DNA from: an uncultured Clostridia bacterium
GTDB lineage: Bacteria > Bacillota > Clostridia > Lachnospirales > CAG-274
Reading direction: 5' to 3'
Assembly: GCA_947585865.1 (NCBI GenBank)
Contig: CANPXH010000023.1
Location: 1-35,827, forward strand
DNA length: 35,827 nucleotides
Under the pieces are notes generated by a model that saw nothing but the letters and a program-made list of their open reading frames with translations, made no database searches and was not told the DNA's origin. The position numbers were made by a program, and so were the translations under genes. Position 1 is the first letter of the stretch, and the number at the start of each line of letters is the position of its first letter. Of the stretch, positions 15,901 to 25,528 are shown piece by piece.

Positions 15901-17766
15901 ATGTATTTGGAAAAGATAAATTTTCCTGATGATATAAAAAAGCTCAGTATCGATAAGCTGGATATACTTGCAGCTGAGATAAGGGCATTTCTTATAAATT
16001 CAGTTTCGGAAACGGGAGGACACCTTGCTTCTAATTTGGGCACGGTGGATCTTACCATTGCCATGCATTACGCACTAAGCTGTCCAAGGGATAAAATAGT
16101 GTGGGATGTAGGCCACCAGTCATATACCCATAAGATATTGACAGGGCGAAAGGATGAGTTCAAAACTCTGAGAAAGCTTGACGGCCTCAGCGGGTTCCCA
16201 AAGACCAATGAAAGCCGGTACGATGCCTTTAACACAGGGCACAGCTCCACATCTATTGCCGCCGCCATAGGCTTGGCAAAGGCAAGAGATCTCAGCGGAG
16301 ATACCTATAACGTGGTTGCTGTCATAGGAGATGGCGCCATGACAGGCGGTATGGCATATGAAGCTCTCAACAATGCAGGCCGTGACAATACAAAGCTTAT
16401 GATAGTGTTAAACGACAATCAGATGTCTATTTCCGAAAACGTAGGTGCTATGAGCACGTATCTCAACCAGCTCATAGTTTCTCAAAAATACGTCAATACC
16501 AAAAGCGGTATACAGAAAAAGCTTAAATCGATGCCTATAGGCGGAGAGACGATATATAATTTGCTTTCAAAGACAAAGGACGGTCTTAAGCAGATGCTTA
16601 TGCCCTCCAGTATATTTGAAGAGCTTGGTATAAAATATGTAGGCCCTATAGACGGCCATGATATAAAAAGGCTCGTACACGTTTTCAATAAGGCAAAGAA
16701 GCTCAATATGCCCGTGCTTATACATGTTATAACAAAAAAGGGCAAGGGCTACAAGCCGGCGGAGCAGCAGCCCAGCGTATATCACGGCGTAGGCAAATTC
16801 GACGCCAAGGTGGGCATACAATCTGTAAAGGACAAGCCTGCGACATATTCGGATATTTTCGGCAAGGCAATAATAGATCTTGCCGCAAAGAACAACAGAA
16901 TATGTGCCATTACGGCGGCGATGCCCTTGGGCACAGGCTTAAATGATTTCAGCAAAATTTATCCCAAGAGATTTTTTGATGTGGGCATAGCCGAGGAATA
17001 TGCCGTGACATTTGCGGCAGGGCTGGCAAAGGGCGGATATATACCTGTATTTGCGGTGTACTCCACATTTTTGCAGAGAAGCTACGACCAAATACTCCAC
17101 GATGTATGCATACAAAATCTTCATGTTGTGTTTGCCATAGACAGAGCGGGCATAGTAGGGGATGACGGTGAAACCCATCAGGGAATATATGATATATCCT
17201 TCCTGGCGCATATCCCCAATCTTACCGTTATGGCTCCCAAAAACGGTGATGAGCTTGTGAGGATGCTGGAGTTTGCCATAACGCACAAAGGCCCTGTGGC
17301 AATAAGGTATCCCAGAGGGATCGCTTCAAATATCATGTATTCCGTACAGAATCCCATAGAGTACGGCAAAAGCGAAAGGATATATTCGGGCAGTAAGATC
17401 GCAATAGTCAGCTACGGAGCTATGATGGATGTAGCCTCTGACGTGTATGCCGCACTTATGACGAAGGGATATAACCCCATACTCATAAATGCACGCTTTG
17501 CCTCACCTATAGATGAAGATATGCTCTATGAGCTTTCCGGCTGCGAATATGTATTTACATTAGAGGATAATATATATTCGGCAGGCTTTGGCTGTCTTTT
17601 GTCTCAGAGGATGGCGGAAAATTCCATAGGGAATGTGCATATACACAACTTTGCTTTCCCCGATACCTATGTGGAGCACGGCAGCAGAGAACTGCTTTTG
17701 GACAGATACGGTATGTCTGCAAACAAGATATATAAAAAGATAATAGAGATAATGGGAGAAAAATAA
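15901..17766 (+). CDS. dxs: 1-deoxy-D-xylulose-5-phosphate synthase
   Basis: 621 aa, full length. It is a thiamine-diphosphate enzyme of the MEP pathway, making DXP from pyruvate and glyceraldehyde 3-phosphate. The ThDP motif VIGDGAMTGGMAYEALNNAG, the active-site HVITKKGKGYKPAE, the transketolase middle domain FDVGIAEEYAVTFAAGLAKGG and AIDRAGIVGDDGETHQG are present. The gene follows the PAP2-like gene, and its TAA shares its last A with the ATG of tlyA (TAATG), indicating translational coupling. Confidence 0.97.
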   Translation: MYLEKINFPDDIKKLSIDKLDILAAEIRAFLINSVSETGGHLASNLGTVDLTIAMHYALSCPRDKIVWDVGHQSYTHKILTGRKDEFKTLRKLDGLSGFPKTNESRYDAFNTGHSSTSIAAAIGLAKARDLSGDTYNVVAVIGDGAMTGGMAYEALNNAGRDNTKLMIVLNDNQMSISENVGAMSTYLNQLIVSQKYVNTKSGIQKKLKSMPIGGETIYNLLSKTKDGLKQMLMPSSIFEELGIKYVGPIDGHDIKRLVHVFNKAKKLNMPVLIHVITKKGKGYKPAEQQPSVYHGVGKFDAKVGIQSVKDKPATYSDIFGKAIIDLAAKNNRICAITAAMPLGTGLNDFSKIYPKRFFDVGIAEEYAVTFAAGLAKGGYIPVFAVYSTFLQRSYDQILHDVCIQNLHVVFAIDRAGIVGDDGETHQGIYDISFLAHIPNLTVMAPKNGDELVRMLEFAITHKGPVAIRYPRGIASNIMYSVQNPIEYGKSERIYSGSKIAIVSYGAMMDVASDVYAALMTKGYNPILINARFASPIDEDMLYELSGCEYVFTLEDNIYSAGFGCLLSQRMAENSIGNVHIHNFAFPDTYVEHGSRELLLDRYGMSANKIYKKIIEIMGEK

Positions 17767-18545
17767 TGTGTTCCGTCAGACTGGATATGTATGTCAGGGA
17801 TAAAATGAATATATCAAGACATAAGGCGCAGGAGCTTATTTTTTCGGAAAGTGTGAAAGTAAACGGAAATATTGTTACAAAGCCTGCGTTCAGCGTAAAT
17901 GACGATAGTGTTGAAATATGTGCGGATACTGTTCTCAGGTACGTGGGGCGGGGCGGATTCAAGCTTGAGAAGGCCTGCGATGCTTTTGATATTGATATTA
18001 AAGACAAGCTGTGCATAGATATAGGCGCATCCACAGGCGGATTTACAGACTGTATGCTGCAAAGAGGTGCGGCAAGAGTATACAGTGTGGATGTGGGAAA
18101 CGGTCAGCTTGATGAAAAGCTGAAAAAAGACAGCAGGGTCATATCTCTTGAAAATACCGACATAAGAGATGCGGATATTGAAAAGGCGGACTTCATAGGC
18201 TGTGACGTATCCTTTATATCTCTTAAGCTAATACTCCCGCATATAAAGCGGCTGCTTAAGCTTAAGGGCTTGGCTCTCGTGCTTATAAAGCCTCAGTTCG
18301 AGGCGGGCAGAGAGGCTATAGGCAAGCGTGGCATAGTCAAGTCTCCTTCCGTACATAAGAAGGTAATAAGGGATATAGTCTCAAAGGCGGAAGAGGAAGG
18401 ATTATATGCAGGCGGTTTGGATTTTTCGCCCATAAAGGGCGGAGACGGAAATATAGAATATATACTTCTGCTTTCCTGCCAAAGGACAGGCATAGATATT
18501 GACGATGTTGTCAAAAGAGCATTCGATGCTTTTAAGAAAAGGTGA
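17766..18545 (+). CDS. tlyA: TlyA family rRNA 2'-O-methyltransferase / hemolysin-like protein
   Basis: 259 aa. An N-terminal S4 RNA-binding domain (about 1-60, with RHKAQELIFSESVKVNG) is joined to an FtsJ-type SAM-dependent methyltransferase (CIDIGASTGGFTDCML, VYSVDVGNGQLDEKL, LIKPQFEAGRE). Mycobacterial TlyA methylates 16S C1409 and 23S C1920. Firmicute members are usually placed next to nadK, argR and recN, as here. It is coupled to dxs through TAATG, and the next gene starts 4 nt downstream. Confidence 0.92.
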   Translation: MCSVRLDMYVRDKMNISRHKAQELIFSESVKVNGNIVTKPAFSVNDDSVEICADTVLRYVGRGGFKLEKACDAFDIDIKDKLCIDIGASTGGFTDCMLQRGAARVYSVDVGNGQLDEKLKKDSRVISLENTDIRDADIEKADFIGCDVSFISLKLILPHIKRLLKLKGLALVLIKPQFEAGREAIGKRGIVKSPSVHKKVIRDIVSKAEEEGLYAGGLDFSPIKGGDGNIEYILLLSCQRTGIDIDDVVKRAFDAFKKR

Positions 18546-18549
18546 TAAT

Positions 18550-19407
18550 ATGAAAAAGGTCGGTTTTATAACGAATACGGATAAGGATCCAAATTTTGAA
18601 GAGACTACCGGTCTTGTGAGATTTGTTACGGAGAAGGGCTGCGAAGCTCTTCTTACGGAAGGCGCCGTAAGGCGTACAGGCATAGGCACGGCGCTCAGCG
18701 GTGTAGAGGAAATATATGAGCAATCCGATTTCGTAGTCGTGCTCGGAGGCGATGGCACGATATTGAGGGTTGCCAGAAGGACAGCTATGTTCAATACCCC
18801 TATATTGGGCATTAATTTCGGCACGCTCGGATATTTGGCCGATGTTGAAAAAAATGATGCCAAAACTGCTATAGAATCCGTACTCGGCGGCAATTACAAA
18901 ATAGAAAAAAGAATGATGATAGATGCAGCCGTTGAGAGAAACGGACTTGTGCAGGACAGAAGCATAGCTCTTAATGAAGTGTGCATAAACAGCTCAGGCT
19001 TCACAAGACTCATATCCATAGGTATAGAGGTAAACGGCCAGTACATAGATACCTTTAGGGCAGACGGCATAATAGTGTCCACTCCCACAGGTTCTACAGC
19101 CTACAATCTGTCGGCGGGAGGCCCTATACTCAATCCCCTTACGGAGCTTATGACGATAACGCATATATGTCCTCATGCTCTTTATGCCAGGCCTATAGTG
19201 GTATCCGGCAGCGATGTTGTAAGGATAAAGATAGAGAGCAGCTACAATAATATGCAGATGACTCTTGACGGCAAACAGAGTATGCAGCTCAAAAATGACG
19301 ACGTAATAAAAATAAAAAAATCAAAATACCATACAGGTATAATAAAAACTACCGACACCAACTTCTATGACATATTGAGAAGAAAAATGGTCGAGGTAAG
19401 AGCATAA
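18550..19407 (+). CDS. nadK: NAD kinase
   Basis: 285 aa from ATG 18550. This start has a good aaaagg site, while a start at 18499 would overlap tlyA by nearly 50 nt. The catalytic VVLGGDGTILRVAR, LNEVCINSSG, ADGIIVSTPTGSTAYNLSAGGP and MTLDGKQ are all family signatures. It phosphorylates NAD to NADP and is the only general source of NADP in most bacteria. It is followed by argR after 12 nt. Confidence 0.95.
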   Translation: MKKVGFITNTDKDPNFEETTGLVRFVTEKGCEALLTEGAVRRTGIGTALSGVEEIYEQSDFVVVLGGDGTILRVARRTAMFNTPILGINFGTLGYLADVEKNDAKTAIESVLGGNYKIEKRMMIDAAVERNGLVQDRSIALNEVCINSSGFTRLISIGIEVNGQYIDTFRADGIIVSTPTGSTAYNLSAGGPILNPLTELMTITHICPHALYARPIVVSGSDVVRIKIESSYNNMQMTLDGKQSMQLKNDDVIKIKKSKYHTGIIKTTDTNFYDILRRKMVEVRA

Positions 19408-19419
19408 CGGAGTGAAGGT

Positions 19420-19869
19420 ATGAAGATCAAAAGACAATCAAAGATACTTGAATTGATCAAGGAATACGATGTAGAGACCCAGGAAATGCTTGCGGATCTT
19501 CTTGTACAGCAGGGCTTTAACGTGACTCAGGCAACTGTATCCAGGGATATAAGAGAGCTTAAGCTTTCAAAGGTTCCCATAGAAAACGGCAGGCAGAAAT
19601 ATATTGCCGTTGCAGGGGAACAAAGCGGAGTTACGGAAAAATTTGCCAGAGTTTTCAAGGAAGGCGTGGTATCTCTTGACTATGCGGGAAACATTATAGT
19701 CATAAAGACGCTTACAGGTATGGCTATGGCTGTTGCCGCTGCACTGGACAGCATGGACAACAGTGAGATAATGGGCTGCATTGCGGGAGACGATACGATA
19801 TTTTGTGTCGTAAGGTCGGAGCAGAAGGCAACGGAGCTTATGGAAAAGCTCAGGAGCAGCAGAAACTAG
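19420..19869 (+). CDS. argR: Arginine repressor
   Basis: 149 aa. The N-terminal winged helix (EMLADLLVQQGFNVTQATVSRDIRELKL) and the C-terminal arginine-binding/oligomerisation domain (MGCIAGDDTIFCVVRS, with the Asp pair binding arginine) are intact. It represses arginine biosynthesis and activates catabolism when arginine is plentiful. The position between nadK and recN is the standard Firmicute arrangement. No arginine pathway genes occur in the window. Confidence 0.95.
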   Translation: MKIKRQSKILELIKEYDVETQEMLADLLVQQGFNVTQATVSRDIRELKLSKVPIENGRQKYIAVAGEQSGVTEKFARVFKEGVVSLDYAGNIIVIKTLTGMAMAVAAALDSMDNSEIMGCIAGDDTIFCVVRSEQKATELMEKLRSSRN

Positions 19870-19878
19870 GTGTGATTT

Positions 19879-21564
19879 ATGTTGGATAAGCTTTGTGTTA
19901 AAAATTTTGCTTTGATAGATGAGCTTGAAGTGGATCTTGGCGGCGGGCTCAATGTTCTGAGCGGCGAGACAGGCGCAGGAAAGTCTATAATAATAGGCTC
20001 TCTTAATTTTGTGCTGGGCGGAAAAGCCGATAAGGATATCATAAAGTCGGGCTGCGATTTTACAGAAGTGTCCGCTCTTATATATATAGGCAGCGATGAG
20101 ATCAGAGAAAGACTCAGAGAATGCGATATAAATATTGAAGAGGACAATTATATACTTATAAAGCGAAGCTTTAACACAAGCGGCAAATCCCTTTGCCGTA
20201 TAAACGGCAGCATGGCTACCGTAGGCCTGCTTCGGGAGGTATCATCTTACCTTGTGGATATCCACGGTCAGCACGACCACCAGTCTCTTTTGGATACCAA
20301 AAGCCATATAGTGATGCTGGACAAGCTTTGTGCAGACAGCCTTGCCGAGCCTATGGCTAAGCTTTCGGCACTGTATTCCGAGTACAAAGACGTAAGCGCA
20401 AAGCTTAGAGAAATAGACCGCAGCGACAGAGATGTACAAGACAAGATCGATCTGTATAAATATCAGATAAATGAAATAGAAGCGGCTCACCTTAAAGCAG
20501 GCGAGGATGAAGAACTCAATGACAGAAAAAATATACTTTTGAGCAGCGAAAAGCTTAAAATAAGCATAGCCCGTTGCCTTGAGGCTCTCAGCAGGAGCGA
20601 TAATTCCGCTCTTGACAATTTGGGCATAGCTGTAAGCGAATATGAAAACATATCGGCAATAGACGAAAGCCAGTATGAAATATTGGAGTCGCTGAACGAT
20701 TGCTATTCCATACTTGAGGATGCGGTAAAAAGCATACGCAGCTATGAAGACAGTATGGAGTACGATCCGTCGGAGCTAGATGAAATAGAAGAAAGGCTCC
20801 AAATAATATATGAGCTCAAGAAAAAATACGGCAGCACCATAGAGGCAGTAAATTCCTATCTTGACAAAATAAGTCAAAAGCTCAGCGACATTGAAAACAG
20901 CGAAGCGCTTGCCCTTGAATACGGCGAGAAAAAGAAAAAGCTTAAAAAACAAATACTTGAAGTGTGCGGAGATATTACCGAAATAAGAAAAGCCGCCGCA
21001 GCCGATATAGGAAAAAAGATAGAAGATACTCTTAAGGAACTGAGCATGGAAAATGCCAGATTTTCCATTGCGGTCGCCCCAAAGGATAAGTTTGACGAAA
21101 AGGGCAGCGATGCTGTGGAGTTTATGATATCCGCAAACAAGGGCGAGTCGCTTAAGCCTCTCAGCAAAATAGCTTCGGGCGGTGAGATGAGCAGAGTTAT
21201 GCTTGCCCTTAAGACAGTGCTGGCAGATGTAGACAATATAGATACATTTATATTTGACGAAATAGATGCGGGCATAAGCGGAAGAACGGCGCAAAAGGTA
21301 GCTGAAAAGATGTGCCGCCTGGCACGGTCTCATCAGATAATATGTATAACGCATCTTCCTCAAATAGCGGCTATGGCAGATAACAATTACCTTATAGAAA
21401 AAAATGATAATAATTTATCAACTGTAACAAATATTGTTGAATTATCAGGCGATAAGGTGTATAATGAATTAGCAAGGCTCATTGGAGGAGCGGAAATAAC
21501 CGATGCGACCATGGATGCTGCACGGGAAATGAAAATAATGGCCGATAGGCTAAAAGGAGAATGA
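19879..21564 (+). CDS. recN: DNA repair protein RecN
   Basis: 561 aa SMC-like ATPase acting early in double-strand-break repair. The Walker A is SGETGAGKSIIIGSLNF near residue 30. A long coiled-coil middle is followed by the ABC signature IASGGEMSRVMLALK and Walker B FIFDEIDAGISGRTAQKV, then ICITHLPQIAAMAD. It lies 9 nt after argR. In spore formers spoIVB and spo0A normally follow; here a lipoprotein gene overlaps the end instead. Confidence 0.96.
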   Translation: MLDKLCVKNFALIDELEVDLGGGLNVLSGETGAGKSIIIGSLNFVLGGKADKDIIKSGCDFTEVSALIYIGSDEIRERLRECDINIEEDNYILIKRSFNTSGKSLCRINGSMATVGLLREVSSYLVDIHGQHDHQSLLDTKSHIVMLDKLCADSLAEPMAKLSALYSEYKDVSAKLREIDRSDRDVQDKIDLYKYQINEIEAAHLKAGEDEELNDRKNILLSSEKLKISIARCLEALSRSDNSALDNLGIAVSEYENISAIDESQYEILESLNDCYSILEDAVKSIRSYEDSMEYDPSELDEIEERLQIIYELKKKYGSTIEAVNSYLDKISQKLSDIENSEALALEYGEKKKKLKKQILEVCGDITEIRKAAAADIGKKIEDTLKELSMENARFSIAVAPKDKFDEKGSDAVEFMISANKGESLKPLSKIASGGEMSRVMLALKTVLADVDNIDTFIFDEIDAGISGRTAQKVAEKMCRLARSHQIICITHLPQIAAMADNNYLIEKNDNNLSTVTNIVELSGDKVYNELARLIGGAEITDATMDAAREMKIMADRLKGE

Positions 21565-21566
21565 TT

Positions 21567-22523
21567 ATGAAAAAGAAAATTGCTGTGTTTGCAAGTATTA
21601 TGCTTGCGTTAGCTATGGTTGGATGCAGCCAAAGCAATAACCAAAAGATTCAGGAAATAGACAATGCTGCGCTTTTTGACAGCATTGCGGAAGATGCGCT
21701 TATAAACGGCGATGACCTTAACACTGCTTTCACGGAAGCCATGGAAAGCGTAAACAGTGCCGACAATATTACGATCTCTGCGGAAAATACAGTCGATCTC
21801 GGTGAAGGAGAAGCTGCGGAACATACCGATTATAAGACAGATGTAAAGATAGCGAAAGACGGAGACAAGAGCACGGGCAGTGCCGTTATAGACAATAAGT
21901 ACAACGATGATACAAGCAAGATAACCGCTTATTATGACGGCGAAAAGCTTTACTTTACAACAAATGACGGAGACAAGATCGGCGAAGAGATGGCATTTGA
22001 AGACTTTATGTCAGTTGTTAACACCTATTCGCTCAGCATATTCCCGGACTGCATAGACAAGAGTGCGTGCATAGAGGGTAAAAACGGCGTTAAAGAATAC
22101 TATATGACATATAACCCTGTGGCTCTTGAAAATCAGATGAAAACAAATCTTGAAGCAAGCGGACAGGGTATAACGGACAGCGAGACCATGACCGTAAATT
22201 ACTCAAATCTTTATGCAAAGACTGATGCAGACGGCGCACTTATGACATATATATATGTGCTGGATGCCAATTATTCAAACGACAGCGGAAATCAGCCATA
22301 TAAGTATATAACCTGTGTAAACTGCACCAATACAGGCAAGACAAAGGTGGATGCCGTATCCGATACGGACAGCTATATGACTACAGACGAGTATACACAG
22401 CTTCTCCAGGAAAGAATGGCAGCAGAGCAGACAACGGCGGCAGAGGCCGAAACGGAAGCCGCACAGGGTGAGGAAGCCGCACAGGGTGAAGCTCCTGCGG
22501 AACAGACGACCGCCGCTAAGTAA
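21567..22523 (+). CDS. Lipoprotein of unknown function
   Basis: 318 aa. The signal peptide ends in LALAMVGC, so C20 should be lipidated. The mature part is acidic and beta-rich (for example YKTDVKIAKDGDKSTGS and ITAYYDGEKLYFTTNDG), resembling the DUF6612-like extracytoplasmic lipoproteins of Firmicutes; that link is tentative. The last 35 residues are an Ala/Glu/Thr-rich tail with an imperfect repeat (EAAQGE twice, AEQTTAA twice). ATG 21567 is preferred over 21561 because aggag then sits 8 nt upstream. It ends the operon and overlaps none of the housekeeping genes in function, occupying the usual place of spoIVB. Confidence 0.75.
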   Translation: MKKKIAVFASIMLALAMVGCSQSNNQKIQEIDNAALFDSIAEDALINGDDLNTAFTEAMESVNSADNITISAENTVDLGEGEAAEHTDYKTDVKIAKDGDKSTGSAVIDNKYNDDTSKITAYYDGEKLYFTTNDGDKIGEEMAFEDFMSVVNTYSLSIFPDCIDKSACIEGKNGVKEYYMTYNPVALENQMKTNLEASGQGITDSETMTVNYSNLYAKTDADGALMTYIYVLDANYSNDSGNQPYKYITCVNCTNTGKTKVDAVSDTDSYMTTDEYTQLLQERMAAEQTTAAEAETEAAQGEEAAQGEAPAEQTTAAK

Positions 22524-22551
22524 ATTTTATTTCAAAATAAGTAAAAAATAG

Positions 22552-22580
22552 TTGACAAACAAAAAAATAAGTGATAAGAT
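22552..22580 (+). promoter_or_regulatory. Strong promoter for the tRNA-Lys pair
   Basis: Perfect TTGACA (22552-22557), a 17-nt spacer and TAAGAT (22575-22580), 38 nt before the first tRNA. This fits a stable-RNA promoter. Confidence 0.85.
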
Positions 22581-22618
22581 ATCTTTTGTGTTGAGCAAAA
22601 GCTCAATGCAAGAGATAT

Positions 22619-22691
22619 GCGCGATTAGCTCAGTTGGTAGAGCAGCTGACTCTTAATCAGAAGGTCCGGGGTTCGAGCCCCCGATCGCGCA
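22619..22691 (+). tRNA. tRNA-Lys (anticodon CTT), copy 1
   Basis: 73 nt cloverleaf: acceptor gcgcgat/atcgcgc with discriminator A, D-arm GCTCAGTTGGTAGAGC, anticodon loop CTCTTAA (anticodon CTT, reads AAG), T-arm cgggg-TTCGAGC-ccccg. CCA is not encoded. The outermost anticodon-stem pair is a G-A mismatch in both copies. Confidence 0.95.
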
Positions 22692-22718
22692 TTCTTTTTT
22701 ATAATAAATACATATTAG

Positions 22719-22791
22719 GCGCGATTAGCTCAGTTGGCAGAGCAGCTGACTCTTAATCAGAAGGTCCGGGGTTCGAGCCCCCGATCGCGCA
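22719..22791 (+). tRNA. tRNA-Lys (anticodon CTT), copy 2
   Basis: Identical to copy 1 except T to C in the D-loop (GGTAG to GGCAG). It begins exactly 100 nt after copy 1, a recent tandem duplication. It is presumably cotranscribed from the same promoter. Confidence 0.95.
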
Positions 22792-22798
22792 TTTGCAA

Positions 22799-22821
22799 TT
22801 GCCATTTTCAATGGCTTTTTT
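22799..22821 (+). terminator. Terminator after the tRNA pair
   Basis: Stem gccatt / aatggc with a 3-nt loop followed by six T. A further hairpin (about 22833-22869, aataaatg/catttatt) follows without a T-run. Confidence 0.85.
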
Positions 22822-22924
22822 ATTTGGTTTTGTAATAAATGTTGGGGTGAAATATCCTCAGCATTTATTTTATTATGGAAATAATATATATTTGTAAACA
22901 AAATTTGTAATTTGTTAAAATATA

Positions 22925-22953
22925 TTGCTTATTTGTTCATAATATGGTATAAT
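22925..22953 (+). promoter_or_regulatory. Promoter for the secreted repeat protein
   Basis: TTGCTT (22925-22930), a 17-nt spacer and TATAAT (22948-22953), 46 nt before the ATG. Confidence 0.7.
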
Positions 22954-22999
22954 CAAATTACATATAGGCAGTAAATATTCATTTAAGGAGGACAACATT

Positions 23000-25513
23000 A
23001 TGAGGAAATTTTTTAAGCTGTTTTTACTGACAGCCGTGGCAGCTTTCGCTATGTCCGTTATGACTATGGCGGCAGAGGCGATTTCAGCGGAAACCACACT
23101 TACTGAGGGAGACCACACAGAAATTGTTATTCATGGCTCTGCTGATAAGAAAGCTCCTTTAGAAATAACAGTACCCGAAAACGGCATTACAGTTAAAAGT
23201 GCCGGAAGTAAAGATTGTATCACTATTGCGGATGGTTATGTCAAACTGACAGGCGGACATATTTACCACAAAAATGATACAAATGCAAGCTCAGCCTCTA
23301 TTATAAAGGTAGCTAAAAATGCAAGCCTTACTGTTGCCGATATTACTATATACGGCAGGGGCAAAGATGATGAAGGCATACCGAGCAGTAGTGATAAAAC
23401 ACAAAGCCTTACATATGGTATTGATGTAGCCGAAGATGCAGAATTGAATATCGAAAATGGAGCAGAGATAGCTTATATCAATACAGATAGCGCTTTTGTA
23501 TACGGTTCTACAATATTCAGTACAGGAACGGTAAATGTCAACGGCGGTTCTATACATAGCATTACTGTACGCGGCGGCGCTGCTATTATGGCATATAGTG
23601 GTTCTGTAAATTTTAACGGCGGTACTGTATATGATGCGGGAAAAGCATTGTATAATATGCGTGGTACCGTTACTATAAACGGCGGACTTATGACAGGCAC
23701 TTTGGTTGGCTCATATAATATTTCGGGTGAATATAACGCAGGTATTATTGAGAATGCTACAGGCGGTACAGTTACGGATAAAACAGACGGTATTAGCGTT
23801 ACTGCCAAAGAGGGCGCAAATCTTGTTGCCAATCCCACTCATGACATTGTGACTGAAATAGACGGCAAAGAATTTACAGGTATGTTCTATAATGGCAAGT
23901 GGCATTTCAGAAGAGCGGAAGACGAGCATATACACGAAATACATTTCAATGTAGATGAAATTAATCTCAGTATGAGAGAAGGTCAAAGAACAGCAGAACT
24001 TACAGCACAGATATATTGTGAAAAAAATCATACAACCGTAGCAAGTTGGGAAACGACGGGACCTATAACATATATGGAAAAGCCGGGTGATTCAAATACT
24101 ATAATCATAACTGCAACGGGTTCAGGTACTGCTACTGTTAAAGCTACAACACCAGATACTTTCTCTGCGGAATGTAAAATCAACATAGCTCCTGTTGAGG
24201 ATATATATACAACCTGCACACTTGAAAACAAAACATATACAGACCTCACTATTAAAGGTACTTATAGAGGCATAACTGTAACCGTACCTCAGGAGGGAAT
24301 TACAGTAGCCAGCACAAATTCAAATAACTGTGTAACGATCACAGAAGGTCAGGTTACTCTTACAGGCGGTCCTATATATCATAAGGACGGAGCAGGAAAT
24401 GTTTCAACAGCAATAATAAGAGTAGAAAGAAATGCAACTCTTACACTCGATAATGTTACTATAGACGGAAGAGAAGGTTCCGATTCTTCAGTATCCGAAA
24501 AGGTTATGTGCGGCGTACATAATGAAGGACACCTTTATATTAAGAATGGCACAACGATAAAAAATATAAATGCAGATTCCGATATTGAGAATAATGCGGC
24601 TGTTCATAACAACAGTACACATACTGATTATCCGTTAACAATAGAAGGTAGTTATATATGCGGAAATACAGGCTACGCTATATCCGGTGGCGTAAACAGT
24701 TATGTTGGTGATTTACTTGTTGCAGGAACTCTTGCTCCCGATACAAATTTCGCAGGCTCTGTTTATGCAACAGGTCCTATATCCGGAGCAATAGGCGATA
24801 CCATTGAGTTAAACGGCAAAACAATAAATGCTGATATAAAGGTTGGAGATACTCTCGTAGCAAATAAAAATGCCAAACTTAAATCAAAGATAGGAGATAA
24901 AACCTACAGTGGCAGATATTTAAATGGTAAATGGGAATTTGTTGCTCAGACATATGGCGTTGCGTCTTATGTAAAGGGTACAAATACTAGTATTAAACCT
25001 GATGCTGCTAATTCTTCACGTTTTAATAGCTCTCATATAAAGGAGGGCGATGTTGTAACAATTAATAAAGCGTCAGATACCTTCAGCTCTGTAGCTACTG
25101 CTTTTGTAGATAATGACTTGAAAGTAAGCGGAGATACTGCATATCTTCTCTTTGATGTTGTTGTACCAAGCGGAATAAATGACACATATTTAAGAGGCAG
25201 CAATAATGCTATAACAGGAAAAGGTTTTAAAGTAAATAATACTCAGAACAGTTATGTTGCTTCAGATAATAACACAGAATCAACACGCATTTATAAAGTA
25301 AGTACAAATGACATTAATGGTGTTACTTCAAAGTATAAGCTTACTGCCGATAATACAGGTGACAATACTTTTGGTCTTATAGTAAATAAGATGTATTCAA
25401 CAGAAGCTTATGCTTATATCAGAGCTTGTTCTAAAGAAGAATATGATGCAGCTGAAGAATATACTGAAACTAAATCAGGTCAGAATGGTATTGCTGAAGT
25501 AAGCTTAGATTAA
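23000..25513 (+). CDS. Large secreted beta-helix-like repeat protein with Ig-like domain
   Basis: 837 aa. A signal peptide covers about residues 1-26 (hydrophobic core then MTMAAEA). Two homologous modules follow. Module 1 (about 38-120) and module 2 (about 410-500) share the order T-V-P-x-x-G-I-T-V, CITI/CVTI, LTGG-x-IYHKD and A-x-L-T-x-x-x-x-TI-x-GR. The first is followed by short repeats of the kind VNVNGGSI and VNFNGGTV, typical of parallel beta-helices. An Ig-like (BIG_2-type) domain lies at about 308-398. The last 190 residues are different and unrecognised. There is no LPXTG, SLH or choline-binding anchor, so the protein may be released or held by the C-terminal part. An adhesin or surface structural role is plausible. 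The ribosome site is aaggagg; a 44-aa peptide gene follows after 15 nt. Confidence 0.75.
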   Translation: MRKFFKLFLLTAVAAFAMSVMTMAAEAISAETTLTEGDHTEIVIHGSADKKAPLEITVPENGITVKSAGSKDCITIADGYVKLTGGHIYHKNDTNASSASIIKVAKNASLTVADITIYGRGKDDEGIPSSSDKTQSLTYGIDVAEDAELNIENGAEIAYINTDSAFVYGSTIFSTGTVNVNGGSIHSITVRGGAAIMAYSGSVNFNGGTVYDAGKALYNMRGTVTINGGLMTGTLVGSYNISGEYNAGIIENATGGTVTDKTDGISVTAKEGANLVANPTHDIVTEIDGKEFTGMFYNGKWHFRRAEDEHIHEIHFNVDEINLSMREGQRTAELTAQIYCEKNHTTVASWETTGPITYMEKPGDSNTIIITATGSGTATVKATTPDTFSAECKINIAPVEDIYTTCTLENKTYTDLTIKGTYRGITVTVPQEGITVASTNSNNCVTITEGQVTLTGGPIYHKDGAGNVSTAIIRVERNATLTLDNVTIDGREGSDSSVSEKVMCGVHNEGHLYIKNGTTIKNINADSDIENNAAVHNNSTHTDYPLTIEGSYICGNTGYAISGGVNSYVGDLLVAGTLAPDTNFAGSVYATGPISGAIGDTIELNGKTINADIKVGDTLVANKNAKLKSKIGDKTYSGRYLNGKWEFVAQTYGVASYVKGTNTSIKPDAANSSRFNSSHIKEGDVVTINKASDTFSSVATAFVDNDLKVSGDTAYLLFDVVVPSGINDTYLRGSNNAITGKGFKVNNTQNSYVASDNNTESTRIYKVSTNDINGVTSKYKLTADNTGDNTFGLIVNKMYSTEAYAYIRACSKEEYDAAEEYTETKSGQNGIAEVSLD

Positions 25514-25528
25514 GGAGGAAATTGTGTT

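Noticed and set aside
20776..21363. Long minus-strand ORF inside recN (195 codons)
   Set aside because: It is antisense to strongly conserved RecN motifs, with hydrophobic low-complexity sequence and no ribosome site: a shadow frame.
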